Source: Deltaproteobacteria bacterium (lineage in GTDB: Bacteria > Acidobacteriota > Thermoanaerobaculia > Multivoradales > JAHZIX01). Taken from it: 64,000 nt of DNA. Below the pieces are notes generated by a model, which had not been told where the DNA came from, made no database searches, and saw nothing but the letters and a program-made list of their open reading frames with translations. The DNA lies in the NCBI GenBank assembly GCA_022601195.1, contig JAHZIX010000044.1, positions 1 to 64,000 of the forward strand. Reading direction: 5' to 3'. This document shows, piece after piece, positions 37,051 through 45,821 of this stretch. The position numbers were made by a program, and so were the translations under genes. How positions within the stretch are numbered: position 1 is the first letter of the stretch; the number at the start of each line of letters is the position of its first letter.

Positions 37051-37133
37051 AATCCCGGTTGATGCGGGCACCTGGGAGACCCCCGCCACGGCTGCACTTG
37101 CTAGGCCCACTCCATCGCCCCACACCGATCGCG

Positions 37134-37370
37134 CATTTGGACCCCCTGCTGGACCGGAAGGTGGTGCGAGAGCTGGCGGGCTTGAGTTTTGAGGGGCGGG
37201 CCCACAACGTGGTTCTCCTGGAACCTCCCGGTGCCGGGAAGACGCACCTAGCGGTGGCTCTTGGCGTCAATGCCATCGAAGCAGGGGACTCGGTGCTCTT
37301 TTTATCCTGGAGTTTCTGATGAGCCGACTCATCAAGGCCAGGACAACCGCCTCGAGCGTCAGATCAAGTC
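37134..37370 (+). pseudogene. istB (IS21-family helper ATPase) remnant
   Basis: The frame reads LDRKVVRELAGLSFEGRAHN, VVLLEPPGAGKTHLAVALG and NAIEAGDSVLFL. This is the Walker-A half of IstB, whose family has LDR..I.ELA...F, GPPG.GKTHLA.ALG and AI.AG.SV.F. After a frameshift near 37320, RLIKAR and NRLERQIK continue the family pattern briefly. The N terminus, Walker B and the istA transposase are missing. It marks a dead IS21 insertion directly behind the comM remnant. The remaining bases to 37554 hold no gene. Confidence 0.8.
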
Positions 37371-37554
37371 GTTCGGACTTGATGGTGCCCCTCCACCATG
37401 GCTCCGTCGAGATGTCCGGAAGCCCACGATGGGCACCCCGCCTCCACAGAGAACGTGCGGGGAGGAAACTCTCCAACCGATTCTCCGTATACTTCGCCAG
37501 GCGAAATAAGATAGCCTTGTAAAACGGTCACGGTATCGACAAATTGGAGAGCCT

Positions 37555-37887
37555 ATGTTCAATGCAGAGCTGAAACGGGGAAGTATGGGGCTGATGATCC
37601 TCGCTGCCCTCGAGGACCGCCCGAGGCATGGATATGAGATTGGCAAACTCTTGGAGAAGCGCTCCGACGGGCAACTCGAATTCCGGGTCTCAACGCTCTA
37701 CTCGGCACTCTACAGGATGGAGGATCGGGGCTGGATCAAAGGCCTTTGGGTGGAAAAGCCGGGCGAGAGAAGGCGATGTCGCTACTCCTTGACCCCCGAA
37801 GGCAAGAAAATCCTCGCCCAGCAGCGCAAGGAGTGGGCGGCCTTCGCGGCCATGGTCAATCAAGTCGCTGGAGTTGGTCATGCGTGA
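37555..37887 (+). CDS. PadR-family transcriptional regulator
   Basis: The product has 110 residues, the length of the short PadR subfamily. The winged helix is complete: LKRGSMGLMILAALEDRPRH, GYEIGKLLEKRSDGQLEFRV, STLYSALYRMEDRGWI and RRCRYSLTPEGKKIL. A GGAGAGCC site precedes the ATG. It overlaps the ADOP permease gene by eight bases. PadR-ADOP pairs are very common in Acidobacteriota, where the repressor is thought to control the permease. Confidence 0.93.
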   Translation: MFNAELKRGSMGLMILAALEDRPRHGYEIGKLLEKRSDGQLEFRVSTLYSALYRMEDRGWIKGLWVEKPGERRRCRYSLTPEGKKILAQQRKEWAAFAAMVNQVAGVGHA

Positions 37888-40645
37888 TTGGATCCACTAC
37901 CTGCGCGATCGCCTGGACCTCCCCGAAATGGAAGGTCAGAAGGAAGAGCGCATGCTCCTGGAAATGGCGGACCATGCGGAGGACCTCTATCGCGAGGCGC
38001 TTTCCCATGGATCCTCTCCAGAGGAGGCCATCGCCTACGTAGAAGAGCGTTTGGGTCAAGCTCCCCATGCCACAGCCGAGCTGACACGTGCCGAGCCGGC
38101 GCACCGCCGAGCCAAGATCCGTCGACTGCTGGAACGGCAAGAAGATGCCCTACGGCGGCGACGTGGCCTGTTACAGGCTCTAGGCGACACGATGCGGAGC
38201 CTGCGCCTTTCCCTTCGGGTGCTGGCCAAACGGCCGGCTTTCAGTGGAGTCGTCATTCTGGTGCTGTCGCTGGGGATCGGATCGAGCGCCGCCATCTTTA
38301 CGTTCTTGGACGCCGTCATCCTCTCGCCCCTCCCCTTCGAGGATGCCGACCGCCTGGTTTCGATCGACCACACCGCGCCGGACGTCGGCATCGCCAGTGC
38401 CGGCCAATGCGCTGCATGGCATTTCACCTACGAACAAGAGAATCTGGTCTTCGAGGATCTGGGCTTGTTCCAAGCCAGATCCCTCGACCTTACGGGATTC
38501 GGCCCACCGGAAGCGTTGCCGGCACTGGGAGTGACCAGCGGAGTCTTCCAAGCCCTACAGTTGCACCCTACCCAAGGCCGTACCTTCACAGTAGAAGACG
38601 AGAGTCCGGATGCTCCGGGCACGCTGCTCTTGAGCCATGCCTTTTGGAAAAACCGCTTCGAAGCAGACCCCGAGATCGTCGGGCAACATCTCAGGATCGA
38701 CGGACAGACAGCAGAGATCATTGGTGTGATGCCGCCGAGCCTCAGTACTCTTTGGCCGGATCGGCTCGTCTTTTTTCCTCTGCGCTACCGCCAATCGGCT
38801 CTTTATGTTGGGAATATCGGCTACGGAGGCCTGGCCCGTTTGAAGGAAGGTGTCACCTTGAATAAGGCGACCGCCGACTTGGCCCGCATCCAGCCTATGG
38901 CCTTCGAGAAGTATCCCGGCGGCCCTTTTGATAAGGCGGTCGACGTGACCTTTGTGCCGATTCTACATCCTCTCAAGGAAGACCTCGTGGGAGCCGTGAC
39001 GCCTCTGCTCTGGCTGCTCATGTCCGGAGTGGCTGTTCTTCTCCTCCTCGCCTGCGCCAATGTAGCCAATCTCTTCCTCCTCAGAACGGAAGGTAAGAGG
39101 GCAGAGATGGCGGTGCGAAGCGCGGTCGGTGCGAGTCCTTCCTCTCTCGGCTTCGAGTACCTCAAAGAGAGCTTGATTCTCGGGGCGCTGGGCGGCGCTG
39201 GCGGGCTGGTTCTCGCCGCCTTCGGCCTCAAATTCCTCATCGACTTGGCCGACGCAAGCATTCCCCGATTGGCGGAGGTCTCTCTCAACCCTTCAGTCCT
39301 GGCCTTCGTTCTAGCCATCTCCATGGGCTCGGGCTTTCTCTTCGGAATGATCCCAGTGCTGCGATCCCGACGCAGGGGTTGGGTTGGCGCTCTGAAATCC
39401 GAAGCGAGCGGCGGCACCCACCCCAATCGACGACACCGCCTTCAGCACGCCTTGGTCGTTAGCCAGATGGCCCTCGCATCCCTGTTGATCGTCGCAGCTG
39501 TCCTCATGCTCCGGAGCTTTCAAAGCCTTGCCGACGTGGATCCAGGTTTCGCGAACCCCGAGGAGGTCCTGACCTTAAGTCTCCACGTGCCGACCTTGGA
39601 AATCGAAGATCTAACCGAAGTCGCCCGAACTCAGGAGACCATCGCCCGCCGCCTGGCAGAAATTCCCGGTGTGAGCTCGGTGGGGCTCGCCACCGACATC
39701 CCTTTGGATGGTGATTACAATCTCAACACCCTCTACATCTCGGACAAAGAGACCGAGCCAGCGATTAGCCGGCGCCACAGGTGGATTGGAGAGGGCTACC
39801 TCGAGACCCTTCAAATTCCCTTGCTGGCGGGCCGCAGCATTACTTGGAACGATATCCACACTCGGCTTCCGATAGTCCTGGTTTCGGCGAAGCTGGCGAA
39901 GGAAAACTGGGGCTCGGTGGAGGCAGCTTTGGGCAAGCGAGTTGCCATCCGGCCCTCTCCCGTGCATTGGTTCGAAGTGGTCGGTGTCGTGGCGAACGTT
40001 CGGGATGATGGGCCCGACCAACCCGAAATCGCCGAGGTCTACTGGCCGCAGGTGACGACAGCCCTGTGGAATAACACCACGGCCGACCAAGCCTTCGCGT
40101 GGCGTTCCATGACTTACGTAATCCGCAGCTCCAGGGTGGGCTCTCCTGGATTCCTCCGGGAAGTTCATAGCGCGGTCTGGGATGTAAACGCGAACCTGCC
40201 CCTGAGAGCCGTCCACCCGTTGTCGAATCTGATGACACAGTCCGTGGAGCGGACATCGCTGAGCTCGGCCCTATTGGGCGGAGCTGCAGCGTTGGCTCTC
40301 CTGCTCGGTCTAGTCGGAGCCTACGCGGTCGTGTCCTACACGGTAAGCCAGAGAACCCACGAGCTCGCTTTGCGGAAGGCCTTGGGAGCTCAGGTCATCG
40401 AGATCAAGAAGATGGTGCTGCGCCGCGCGCTTCTCCTCACAATCATCGGGGTCGCAATCGGCTTGGGATTGGCACTCGGATTGACCCATCTGATGACCGG
40501 GTTGCTTTTCGGAGTGAGTCCCGCCGATCCGGTCACGTTTCTGGGGGTCGCCGTGGGTCTCACGATGACAGCCGTCGCCGCTTGCTACATTCCAGCCCAG
40601 AGGGCAGCAGAGGTGGATCTAGTGGCTGCACTACGCTCAGAGTGA
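37880..40645 (+). CDS. ADOP-type FtsX/MacB-like ABC permease
   Basis: The product has 921 residues from ATG 37880. The N-terminal 100 residues form a helical cytoplasmic domain with the EERMLLEMADHAEDLYREAL and EEAIAYVEERLG pattern of ADOP proteins. Then follow two MacB_PCD-FtsX units: helix 1 (SGVVILVLSLGIGSSAAIFT), a large periplasmic domain, three helices near 375-500 (LLWLLMSGVAVLLLLACANV, NLFLLRTEGKRAEMAVRSAV), a second periplasmic domain, and a final FtsX unit (AALALLLGLVGAYAVVSYTV, RTHELALRKALGA). No ATPase is adjacent, as usual for orphan ADOPs. It likely works in efflux or envelope stress with an ATPase encoded elsewhere. Confidence 0.93.
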   Translation: MRDWIHYLRDRLDLPEMEGQKEERMLLEMADHAEDLYREALSHGSSPEEAIAYVEERLGQAPHATAELTRAEPAHRRAKIRRLLERQEDALRRRRGLLQALGDTMRSLRLSLRVLAKRPAFSGVVILVLSLGIGSSAAIFTFLDAVILSPLPFEDADRLVSIDHTAPDVGIASAGQCAAWHFTYEQENLVFEDLGLFQARSLDLTGFGPPEALPALGVTSGVFQALQLHPTQGRTFTVEDESPDAPGTLLLSHAFWKNRFEADPEIVGQHLRIDGQTAEIIGVMPPSLSTLWPDRLVFFPLRYRQSALYVGNIGYGGLARLKEGVTLNKATADLARIQPMAFEKYPGGPFDKAVDVTFVPILHPLKEDLVGAVTPLLWLLMSGVAVLLLLACANVANLFLLRTEGKRAEMAVRSAVGASPSSLGFEYLKESLILGALGGAGGLVLAAFGLKFLIDLADASIPRLAEVSLNPSVLAFVLAISMGSGFLFGMIPVLRSRRRGWVGALKSEASGGTHPNRRHRLQHALVVSQMALASLLIVAAVLMLRSFQSLADVDPGFANPEEVLTLSLHVPTLEIEDLTEVARTQETIARRLAEIPGVSSVGLATDIPLDGDYNLNTLYISDKETEPAISRRHRWIGEGYLETLQIPLLAGRSITWNDIHTRLPIVLVSAKLAKENWGSVEAALGKRVAIRPSPVHWFEVVGVVANVRDDGPDQPEIAEVYWPQVTTALWNNTTADQAFAWRSMTYVIRSSRVGSPGFLREVHSAVWDVNANLPLRAVHPLSNLMTQSVERTSLSSALLGGAAALALLLGLVGAYAVVSYTVSQRTHELALRKALGAQVIEIKKMVLRRALLLTIIGVAIGLGLALGLTHLMTGLLFGVSPADPVTFLGVAVGLTMTAVAACYIPAQRAAEVDLVAALRSE

Positions 40646-40690
40646 GATTGCCCCCGAGCCTCAAGCGGTCGGAGACTTCCACAGCCGCTT

Positions 40691-40759
40691 AGGTCATAAC
40701 CCCTTGTTATTGGGCCCGGACCCCGGTATCGGTGCAAGTGTTGAACTCAGGGCACTTAG
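40691..40759 (+). repeat. ComM-P-loop-like repeat, left type, copy L4
   Basis: The 69 bases read GHNPLLLGPDPGIGASVELR in one frame, the copy closest to an intact GHNPLLLGPPGIGKS. It lies 252 bases beyond the toxin stop at 41012. The rest of 40646-41011 shows no gene; similarity to the L1 flank continues to about 40792. Confidence 0.72.
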
Positions 40760-41011
40760 CATTGATCGCCATTCATGCTGATGGGTGAGTATGCTCCAGC
40801 TGAGCGACTTGGGCCGCCATCGATGACGCGTGCCGCCCATGTTTCAGGGGCTTTGCAGGTTGACGAGTCTTTGGAATCGGGAAGGATTGTTTCTGCCCAG
40901 GAGCTACCGGTCCAAAGTTCCCAGAGCAGGCCAGGGCCAAACTCAAGAGGCTCAGGCTTTTTGGGGAAGCGAAACCGGCTGCCTGACAAGGTCGCTAACA
41001 GCAAGTACGAA

Positions 41012-41443
41012 TCAGTTTGAATCTTCGGTAGTCGTCGAGAGGATTGCCAGCAACTCAGCAGGGCCGTAGATGGTGAGATCTGCCTGGGCGAAGTCGCGGA
41101 GGTCACGGGTCACGATAGCCTCCACCGAGGCCTCCCTCGCTGATTCGTGGATCACTGCGTCCTCGAAGTCTCTGATCGGCTGCTTAAAGGCGCCTTCCAC
41201 AACAGCCCGCGTCACCGGAGCGACCTCGAACAGGCCAAGAATCTTGCGAAGCTCAGCACGAGCTGCCTCGGCTCCTGCGACCTTGGCGACGAGGTAGTGC
41301 ACCGTGGTGATCGTATTCGCGCAGACGACTCCAGTGAGCCTGCCTTCCTCGACGCGAGCCACCAGCCGTGTGGCCGCTTCGGCGAAAGGCGTCCGATTCA
41401 AGAGTAGATCGACAATGACGTTTGTGTCGAAGAGGACCCTCAA
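41012..41443 (-). CDS. VapC-type PIN-domain toxin
   Basis: The product has 143 residues. The start is TTG 41443, overlapping the antitoxin TGA (TTGA), giving MRVLFDTNVIVDLLLNR. PIN residues: Asp in LFDTNVIVDLL, Asp/Glu in IRDFEDAVIHESA and Asp in IVTRDLRDF. It belongs to the PIN group with AGAEAARAELRKILGLFEVA. A partial paralogous copy lies at 15462-15675. It is predicted to be an RNase with unknown target. Confidence 0.88.
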   Translation of the reverse strand: MRVLFDTNVIVDLLLNRTPFAEAATRLVARVEEGRLTGVVCANTITTVHYLVAKVAGAEAARAELRKILGLFEVAPVTRAVVEGAFKQPIRDFEDAVIHESAREASVEAIVTRDLRDFAQADLTIYGPAELLAILSTTTEDSN

Positions 41444-41679
41444 AGGTACTTTTCCTCGAGGTGACGACGGTAATCCTCCTCATCCACACCAGAGCCCTCG
41501 ATGCAGCCACGCAGAGATTTCACCAAGGGGGGAAGATCTTCTTGGGGCAGGTTAGGTGATGTCACCACGCGGAAGTAGTCTTCGACGAGCCGTGACACCG
41601 GCTTCCCGACCTCCTTTGAGTACTCCTTCGCTCGCCGGATGATGTCCTCGTCGAGCCGGAGAGTGAGCTTTGTATTCAT
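41440..41679 (-). CDS. DUF6364-like ribbon-helix-helix antitoxin
   Basis: The product has 79 residues from ATG 41679, with AGGAGG five bases upstream. The N terminus MNTKLTLRLDEDIIRRAKEY then SKEVGKPVSRLVEDYFRVV is a typical single-strand-plus-two-helices DNA-binding unit of DUF6364/VapB antitoxins. The acidic tail (SGVDEEDYRRHLEEKYL) should contact the toxin. It precedes and overlaps the toxin gene. Confidence 0.88.
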   Translation of the reverse strand: MNTKLTLRLDEDIIRRAKEYSKEVGKPVSRLVEDYFRVVTSPNLPQEDLPPLVKSLRGCIEGSGVDEEDYRRHLEEKYL

Positions 41680-41724
41680 CACTACCTCCTCCTAGACGTA
41701 CAGCATACCATTGTGACGACGTAC

Positions 41725-41802
41725 ACAGTCTCTTCACAATACAGTCTCTTCACAATACAGTCTCCTCACAATACAGTCTCCTCACAACACAGTCTCCACA
41801 AT
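41725..41802 (+). repeat. 16-bp tandem repeat upstream of the DUF6364-PIN module
   Basis: Four full units ACAGTCTCYTCACAAY and one 14-base unit lie head to tail at 41725, 41741, 41757, 41773 and 41789. They sit 46 bases upstream of the antitoxin ATG, where a promoter or iterated operator would be. Confidence 0.85.
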
Positions 41803-41888
41803 AACCAGTACAGCCTCACCAACAACAGAGACCAGGCACCCGGACGATCCGGCCTGATCCTAGAAGTTCGGCCGGAATGCGTAGTCCA

Positions 41889-42255
41889 GGCCACAACCCC
41901 CTGATAGTCGGTCCGCCCGGAACCGGAATACGATACTCACGAACGACTACCCAGGGTTGCTCCTGGAACTCACACCTGCGGAGTCCATCTCGATCACTTA
42001 GCTCTCCTCCGCTGCTACCGACGAGCCCCTTTAGGCCTCATCCGCCAGCATCCCTTCCACGGTCCCGATACGGGTATCAGCACCCCAGGATTGATCAGGA
42101 GCTGATCAAGAGCTGATCGGAGGTGAGATCAGTCTTCGGCCAGGTAACGACACTCTGGCGCACACCGAATTGTGTTGCCTGGGTGAGTCCCCGGACTGTC
42201 GCCGCAGCAACTCCGAACCCCTGCGCCATCCTTCACGAATCGGAGCCAGCCGGTT
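41889..42255 (+). pseudogene. Decayed comM/yifB remnant, right type copy R3
   Basis: It starts HNPLIVGPPGTG and continues in another frame with YPGLLLELTPAESISIT, as the ComM P-loop and LPGLLPPLT.AESI region. Some 170 bases on, GEISLRPGNDTLAHTELCC, LGESPDCRRSNSEPLRHP resembles the ComM GEISLAHNGVLFLDELPEF and RRS..EALRQP segment. Stops and frameshifts break it. The gap to 42556 shows no further gene. Confidence 0.65.
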
Positions 42256-42556
42256 CCCAAACTCGTTGGCGAGCGGCGTGGGCTCCGTCTTCTCTGAGGA
42301 TTGAGGCCCCGGGGAATAGGGGGAAGCATCGAGAGCAGCAGGAGGGAGACCGAGGCCATCTACCAGATTTAGCGCGGTTTCCTACATCCACGGTTTTCTG
42401 TGCATCGTTAGGCGTCCGGGCTAGGGTCTTCACCAGGTCCTCCCAGCGAGCGCGCAAGCTGCCCGATGAAGAACCCGCAGGGTCGCCGCATCCGCCCGCA
42501 CCAGCGTCTCCGCCCCAGAGTGCTCCGCTCTTCGACAACAAGGTACCGAATCAAGA

Positions 42557-43675
42557 TCAACGATCTGAAGCGGCTGCGCCTCTTGCCCCATCCTGCTCGA
42601 GGAGCAATGAGAACCAGGTCAATACCTCGGTATAGAGCCTCCCGGTTCGGCCCCACATGCGGTTCCGGTGGTCACCGTTGTACTCCTCGAAGATGTGGGG
42701 TACCTCAAGCTCGGTGAGGCGGCGAGAGAGGGATCTCGAGGTGGGAGGAATGTGAGTGAACTCGTCGTCGTTGCAGGTATCAAAACGCAAGCCGCGCAGA
42801 CTCAGAAGGTTGTCGCGATAGCGCTCGACGAGGTGGATGGGGAAATGCTCCTCCCATCGTTGGTGGCCGGGTTGGGAAGGAACCAGCTCACCGCCATCGC
42901 CCACCTGGAAAGGAAAGTCGACGTAGAACGGTGGCCTTTCGGGATTGGGGGAAAAAGCCTGTCCCACCGCGATGATTCCGACCTCGTAGAAACCCTTTAG
43001 ATCCTCCCACTTCTGGCGTTCGAGAACCGAGCGAAAGGCCGGATTGTCCCGACTCAGGTCATTCCCCCAGTCGAGCGTCGCCGAGTTCATGCCGTAAACG
43101 ACACTGAACACATCCGGAAATTTCATCCCGATCACGATTGCAGCGTACCCTCCCATGGAGTGACCCGCGATGCCTCGACTCTCGGCGCTGGCCAGGCTAC
43201 GAAATTGGCCACCCACCCAGGCGGGCAGCTCCCGAGTCACGAACTCCTGCCAACGGCCGGTAACGGTGGAGTCCGTGTAGAAACTGCCCCCGGCCTTGGA
43301 TCTCAGATCGGGCATCACGACGATCATCTCTCGGAGTTGACCGGAAGCGATACCGTGATCGAGAAGCCGAGGAACGGTGCCCCAAGGATCGTCGGCCTCG
43401 TCCCAAGCCTTGGTCCACACGCTTTCGGTATCCCCTATCCCATGCAAGAGAAACAGCGTAGGAAAATGCCTCGAGGGCTGGCTGAAGTAAGAGGGTGGAA
43501 GGTACACAGCCACAGTGCGGTCCGGATTCTCCCCGGTAACGGTGTTTTCCAGAGTCGTAGCATGCACAGTCTGGATCACCAGCCGGCCCGTTGCTTTTGG
43601 GGCAAGCTGCTGGGCCTCCAGGCCGGCGGTTTGGGTGGCCAGAATTGCGGTCAGAACATGGGCGATTAGGGTCAT
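42557..43675 (-). CDS. Exported esterase of the PF00756 (EstD/antigen 85-like) family
   Basis: The product has 372 residues. GGAGGAAAGC precedes the ATG at 43675 and a signal peptide ends near GLEAQQ. The alpha/beta hydrolase parts are RTVAVYLPPSYF, FPTLFLLHGIGD, MIVVMPDL, the nucleophile elbow IAGHSMGGYAA and the His in EEYNGDHRNRMW. The acid is probably the Asp/Glu before the GDH segment. It hydrolyses an ester outside the cytoplasm; substrate unknown. It follows the AraC-type regulator gene by 125 bases on the same strand and may be its target. Confidence 0.88.
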   Translation of the reverse strand: MTLIAHVLTAILATQTAGLEAQQLAPKATGRLVIQTVHATTLENTVTGENPDRTVAVYLPPSYFSQPSRHFPTLFLLHGIGDTESVWTKAWDEADDPWGTVPRLLDHGIASGQLREMIVVMPDLRSKAGGSFYTDSTVTGRWQEFVTRELPAWVGGQFRSLASAESRGIAGHSMGGYAAIVIGMKFPDVFSVVYGMNSATLDWGNDLSRDNPAFRSVLERQKWEDLKGFYEVGIIAVGQAFSPNPERPPFYVDFPFQVGDGGELVPSQPGHQRWEEHFPIHLVERYRDNLLSLRGLRFDTCNDDEFTHIPPTSRSLSRRLTELEVPHIFEEYNGDHRNRMWGRTGRLYTEVLTWFSLLLEQDGARGAAASDR

Positions 43676-43800
43676 CTTGCTTTCCTCCGTCGTAGGTTGA
43701 CGGGAAGAGAATGACTGGAAAACTCCATGGAGTCGTCCCTCTGGGACCAGTGAGACGGGGTTTATGAGTTTTTTTGGGGGGAGCTCTCGGACTCGGAGAT

Positions 43801-44877
43801 TCAGAGCGCAGCACGGTAGGCGGAAGGTGTCATGCCGTGGGCTTTGCGGAAAATACGATAAAAGGAAGCCTTGCTATTGAACCCTGCCTGGAAAGCAAGA
43901 TCGAGAACGGAGCGGTGGCTCAGGGCATGATCGCGAGCTAGGCGATCGAATTCTGCCAGCCGGTAGCGACTCAGTAGGCCGTAGAAGCTGGTATCGAGCC
44001 CCTCGTTGATCACCGCCGAAAGATGATTCTCGGTAGAGCCCATGGCCACAGCGAGATCTGCAAGACCGAGCTCGGGCTCGAGCCAGGGGCGCTCCTGCTC
44101 CAAATAGGCGACCAGTTTGGTCGCCTCACCCGTCCATCGATCCGTTTCAGCGGGACGGGGCTTGAGGGATAGGAGCCAAGGGCGAAGCACGATCGCTAGG
44201 GAGGCCAAGTAGATCGTTACCGCCAACAGGAGACTTCCTAGCTGATCCGACTCGAAGGGCAGGTCCACCCCCAGGATCTCTGCAAAAAAGCTCCCATAGA
44301 TGAGACTCGCCAAGCCACCCAAACCGATGATCCAGCGCTTGAACCACTCGAGACTCACCAACTGACGCCCCGCCAAGAACTGCGGTGACTGGCGCAGGCC
44401 ACGGGAGAGAGTGCGTACCGTAGCTGCTAGATAGGCATACAGAAAGCTTGCCTTGAACACCACGAAGGCCGCCACCAGCGGCCGGAGATCCCCTCCGAAG
44501 GCTCTTGGTCGGTCACCCGCCAATACCCCGAAAAGGCCCCAAGCGATCACCCCAACAGTGAGAGGCAGGAAGTGAAGGGCTTCGCGAGAGCTCCGACGGC
44601 GGTCCGGTTCCAGAATAGACCGCACCAACAATAGGAATAGAGGGCCGATAGCGAGCTCGATGTTGATGGTGACATAGGCGACGAGCTGGGAAAGACGTAG
44701 GGGGAGCACTTGCTGCAGGACACCACCCAGAATCATCAGAGTGAAAACTCCCACAAGCCATGCGAGGGTCTGAGTCGCACGACGATTGGTGCCACGACTC
44801 AGCAGGAGAGCGCTGACGAGAAAGATCCCCTGGACGATGCCAATGGCAAAAACGGTGGCCCAAATACCGTTACTCAT
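43801..44877 (-). CDS. Membrane-bound AraC-family regulator
   Basis: The product has 358 residues. The first 235 residues hold seven membrane helices (for example WATVFAIGIVQGIFLVSALL, IELAIGPLFLLLVRSI). The C-terminal AraC domain has both helix-turn-helix units: LGLADLAVAMGSTENHLSAV and HRSVLDLAFQAGFNSKASFY, then RIFRKAHGMTPSAYR. Such 7TM-AraC proteins sense a membrane or extracytoplasmic cue and act on neighbouring genes. The esterase gene directly downstream is the obvious candidate. Confidence 0.92.
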   Translation of the reverse strand: MSNGIWATVFAIGIVQGIFLVSALLLSRGTNRRATQTLAWLVGVFTLMILGGVLQQVLPLRLSQLVAYVTINIELAIGPLFLLLVRSILEPDRRRSSREALHFLPLTVGVIAWGLFGVLAGDRPRAFGGDLRPLVAAFVVFKASFLYAYLAATVRTLSRGLRQSPQFLAGRQLVSLEWFKRWIIGLGGLASLIYGSFFAEILGVDLPFESDQLGSLLLAVTIYLASLAIVLRPWLLSLKPRPAETDRWTGEATKLVAYLEQERPWLEPELGLADLAVAMGSTENHLSAVINEGLDTSFYGLLSRYRLAEFDRLARDHALSHRSVLDLAFQAGFNSKASFYRIFRKAHGMTPSAYRAAL

Positions 44878-45005
44878 ACCAGCACCAGAGCCATGCGATT
44901 CGCTGGCGGAACTAGGTTTCGGGAGAGAGAGACCGGGACGAATCGAAACACGAAATCATCAACCTCGGCGCCTTAGCAGCCTGTTTCGTTGTTTCCCATA
45001 GGACA

Positions 45006-45680
45006 CTAGCCGGTGTTCGCTGCCACTTCCGCAGCCTCCACCGTCTCACCGGCAAGGAACTTCCGAATCGCCTCCGCCACATCCTTGCGATTCATCAGGA
45101 AGGTGTGAATCCCGTCGACTTCAAGGGTGGGAGCTCCTTCGAGATGAGTCTCCTCGAGGGCGACCACACAATCGTTGGTGCGCCCCTCGAAGGGTAGCCA
45201 GGAAACACTGGGACCTCGTACTCCGGCGATGACGAGAATCGGCACTTCGGGCCTCGGCAGGGAAGCAAAGAAACCTGGATCCGCCAACTTCTGCCCGGCG
45301 TCGCGGGTCAGCAGGCGAAAGATCGGATTGTCTTCCAGGTAACGGGCCGCTATGGGCGAGCGATTCGGGGGGGCCAGCATCACCATGTGGGAAAGGCCAG
45401 CTGGCAAGCGAGGACTGGCCAAGCGAGCGATCACGTTGCCGAGAGAATGCCCGACAATGGCATAGGGAAGACTGCCCTCCGGCACACCTTCGCGTGCGGC
45501 ATCATCTGCCATGACCTCCCGAACCCGCTCCACCAACCGAGTGGCGATTCCTTCGAGCTCAGAAACGGTCACGTGGTACCCAAAAAGGCTCGAAGAGTGG
45601 CCAACGGCCTTGAGGCGACGAGACAAAATCAGCATGGAAGCTGCGGTGCGCGCCATGCCATGTAGAAGAAAAACTCGCAT
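45006..45680 (-). CDS. Alpha/beta hydrolase (lipase/PGAP1-like)
   Basis: The product has 224 residues from ATG 45680, chosen because MRVFLLHGMARTAASM is the first core strand; the frame extends to 45725 and neither site has a clear ribosome site. The oxyanion/HG motif is LLHGMA, the nucleophile elbow IVGHSLGN, the acid probably Asp in RTNDCVVAL and the base His in VDGIHTFLMN. There is no signal peptide, so it is cytoplasmic. The substrate may be a lipid or small ester. It lies between the AraC regulator and bioA without overlap. Confidence 0.8.
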   Translation of the reverse strand: MRVFLLHGMARTAASMLILSRRLKAVGHSSSLFGYHVTVSELEGIATRLVERVREVMADDAAREGVPEGSLPYAIVGHSLGNVIARLASPRLPAGLSHMVMLAPPNRSPIAARYLEDNPIFRLLTRDAGQKLADPGFFASLPRPEVPILVIAGVRGPSVSWLPFEGRTNDCVVALEETHLEGAPTLEVDGIHTFLMNRKDVAEAIRKFLAGETVEAAEVAANTG

Positions 45681-45821
45681 GAATGAAGGATAGAACATCT
45701 GCGCCCTCCAGCCCAGCCATCGCAACAGGCGACGCTTGTTCCAGTCCCTACGGCCCTTTCAGCAGTGGTGTTTCGTGACTCCCCAATCGGCGCCAGTCGA
45801 CCCTCTGCCTCCTACCCAAGC

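Noticed and set aside
9795..41889. The TA-flanking repeats as integron attC sites
   Set aside because: TA cassettes between repeats recall integrons, but the elements lack the paired GTTRRRY/RYYYAAC boxes and the long imperfect palindrome of attC, and no integrase gene is present in the window.
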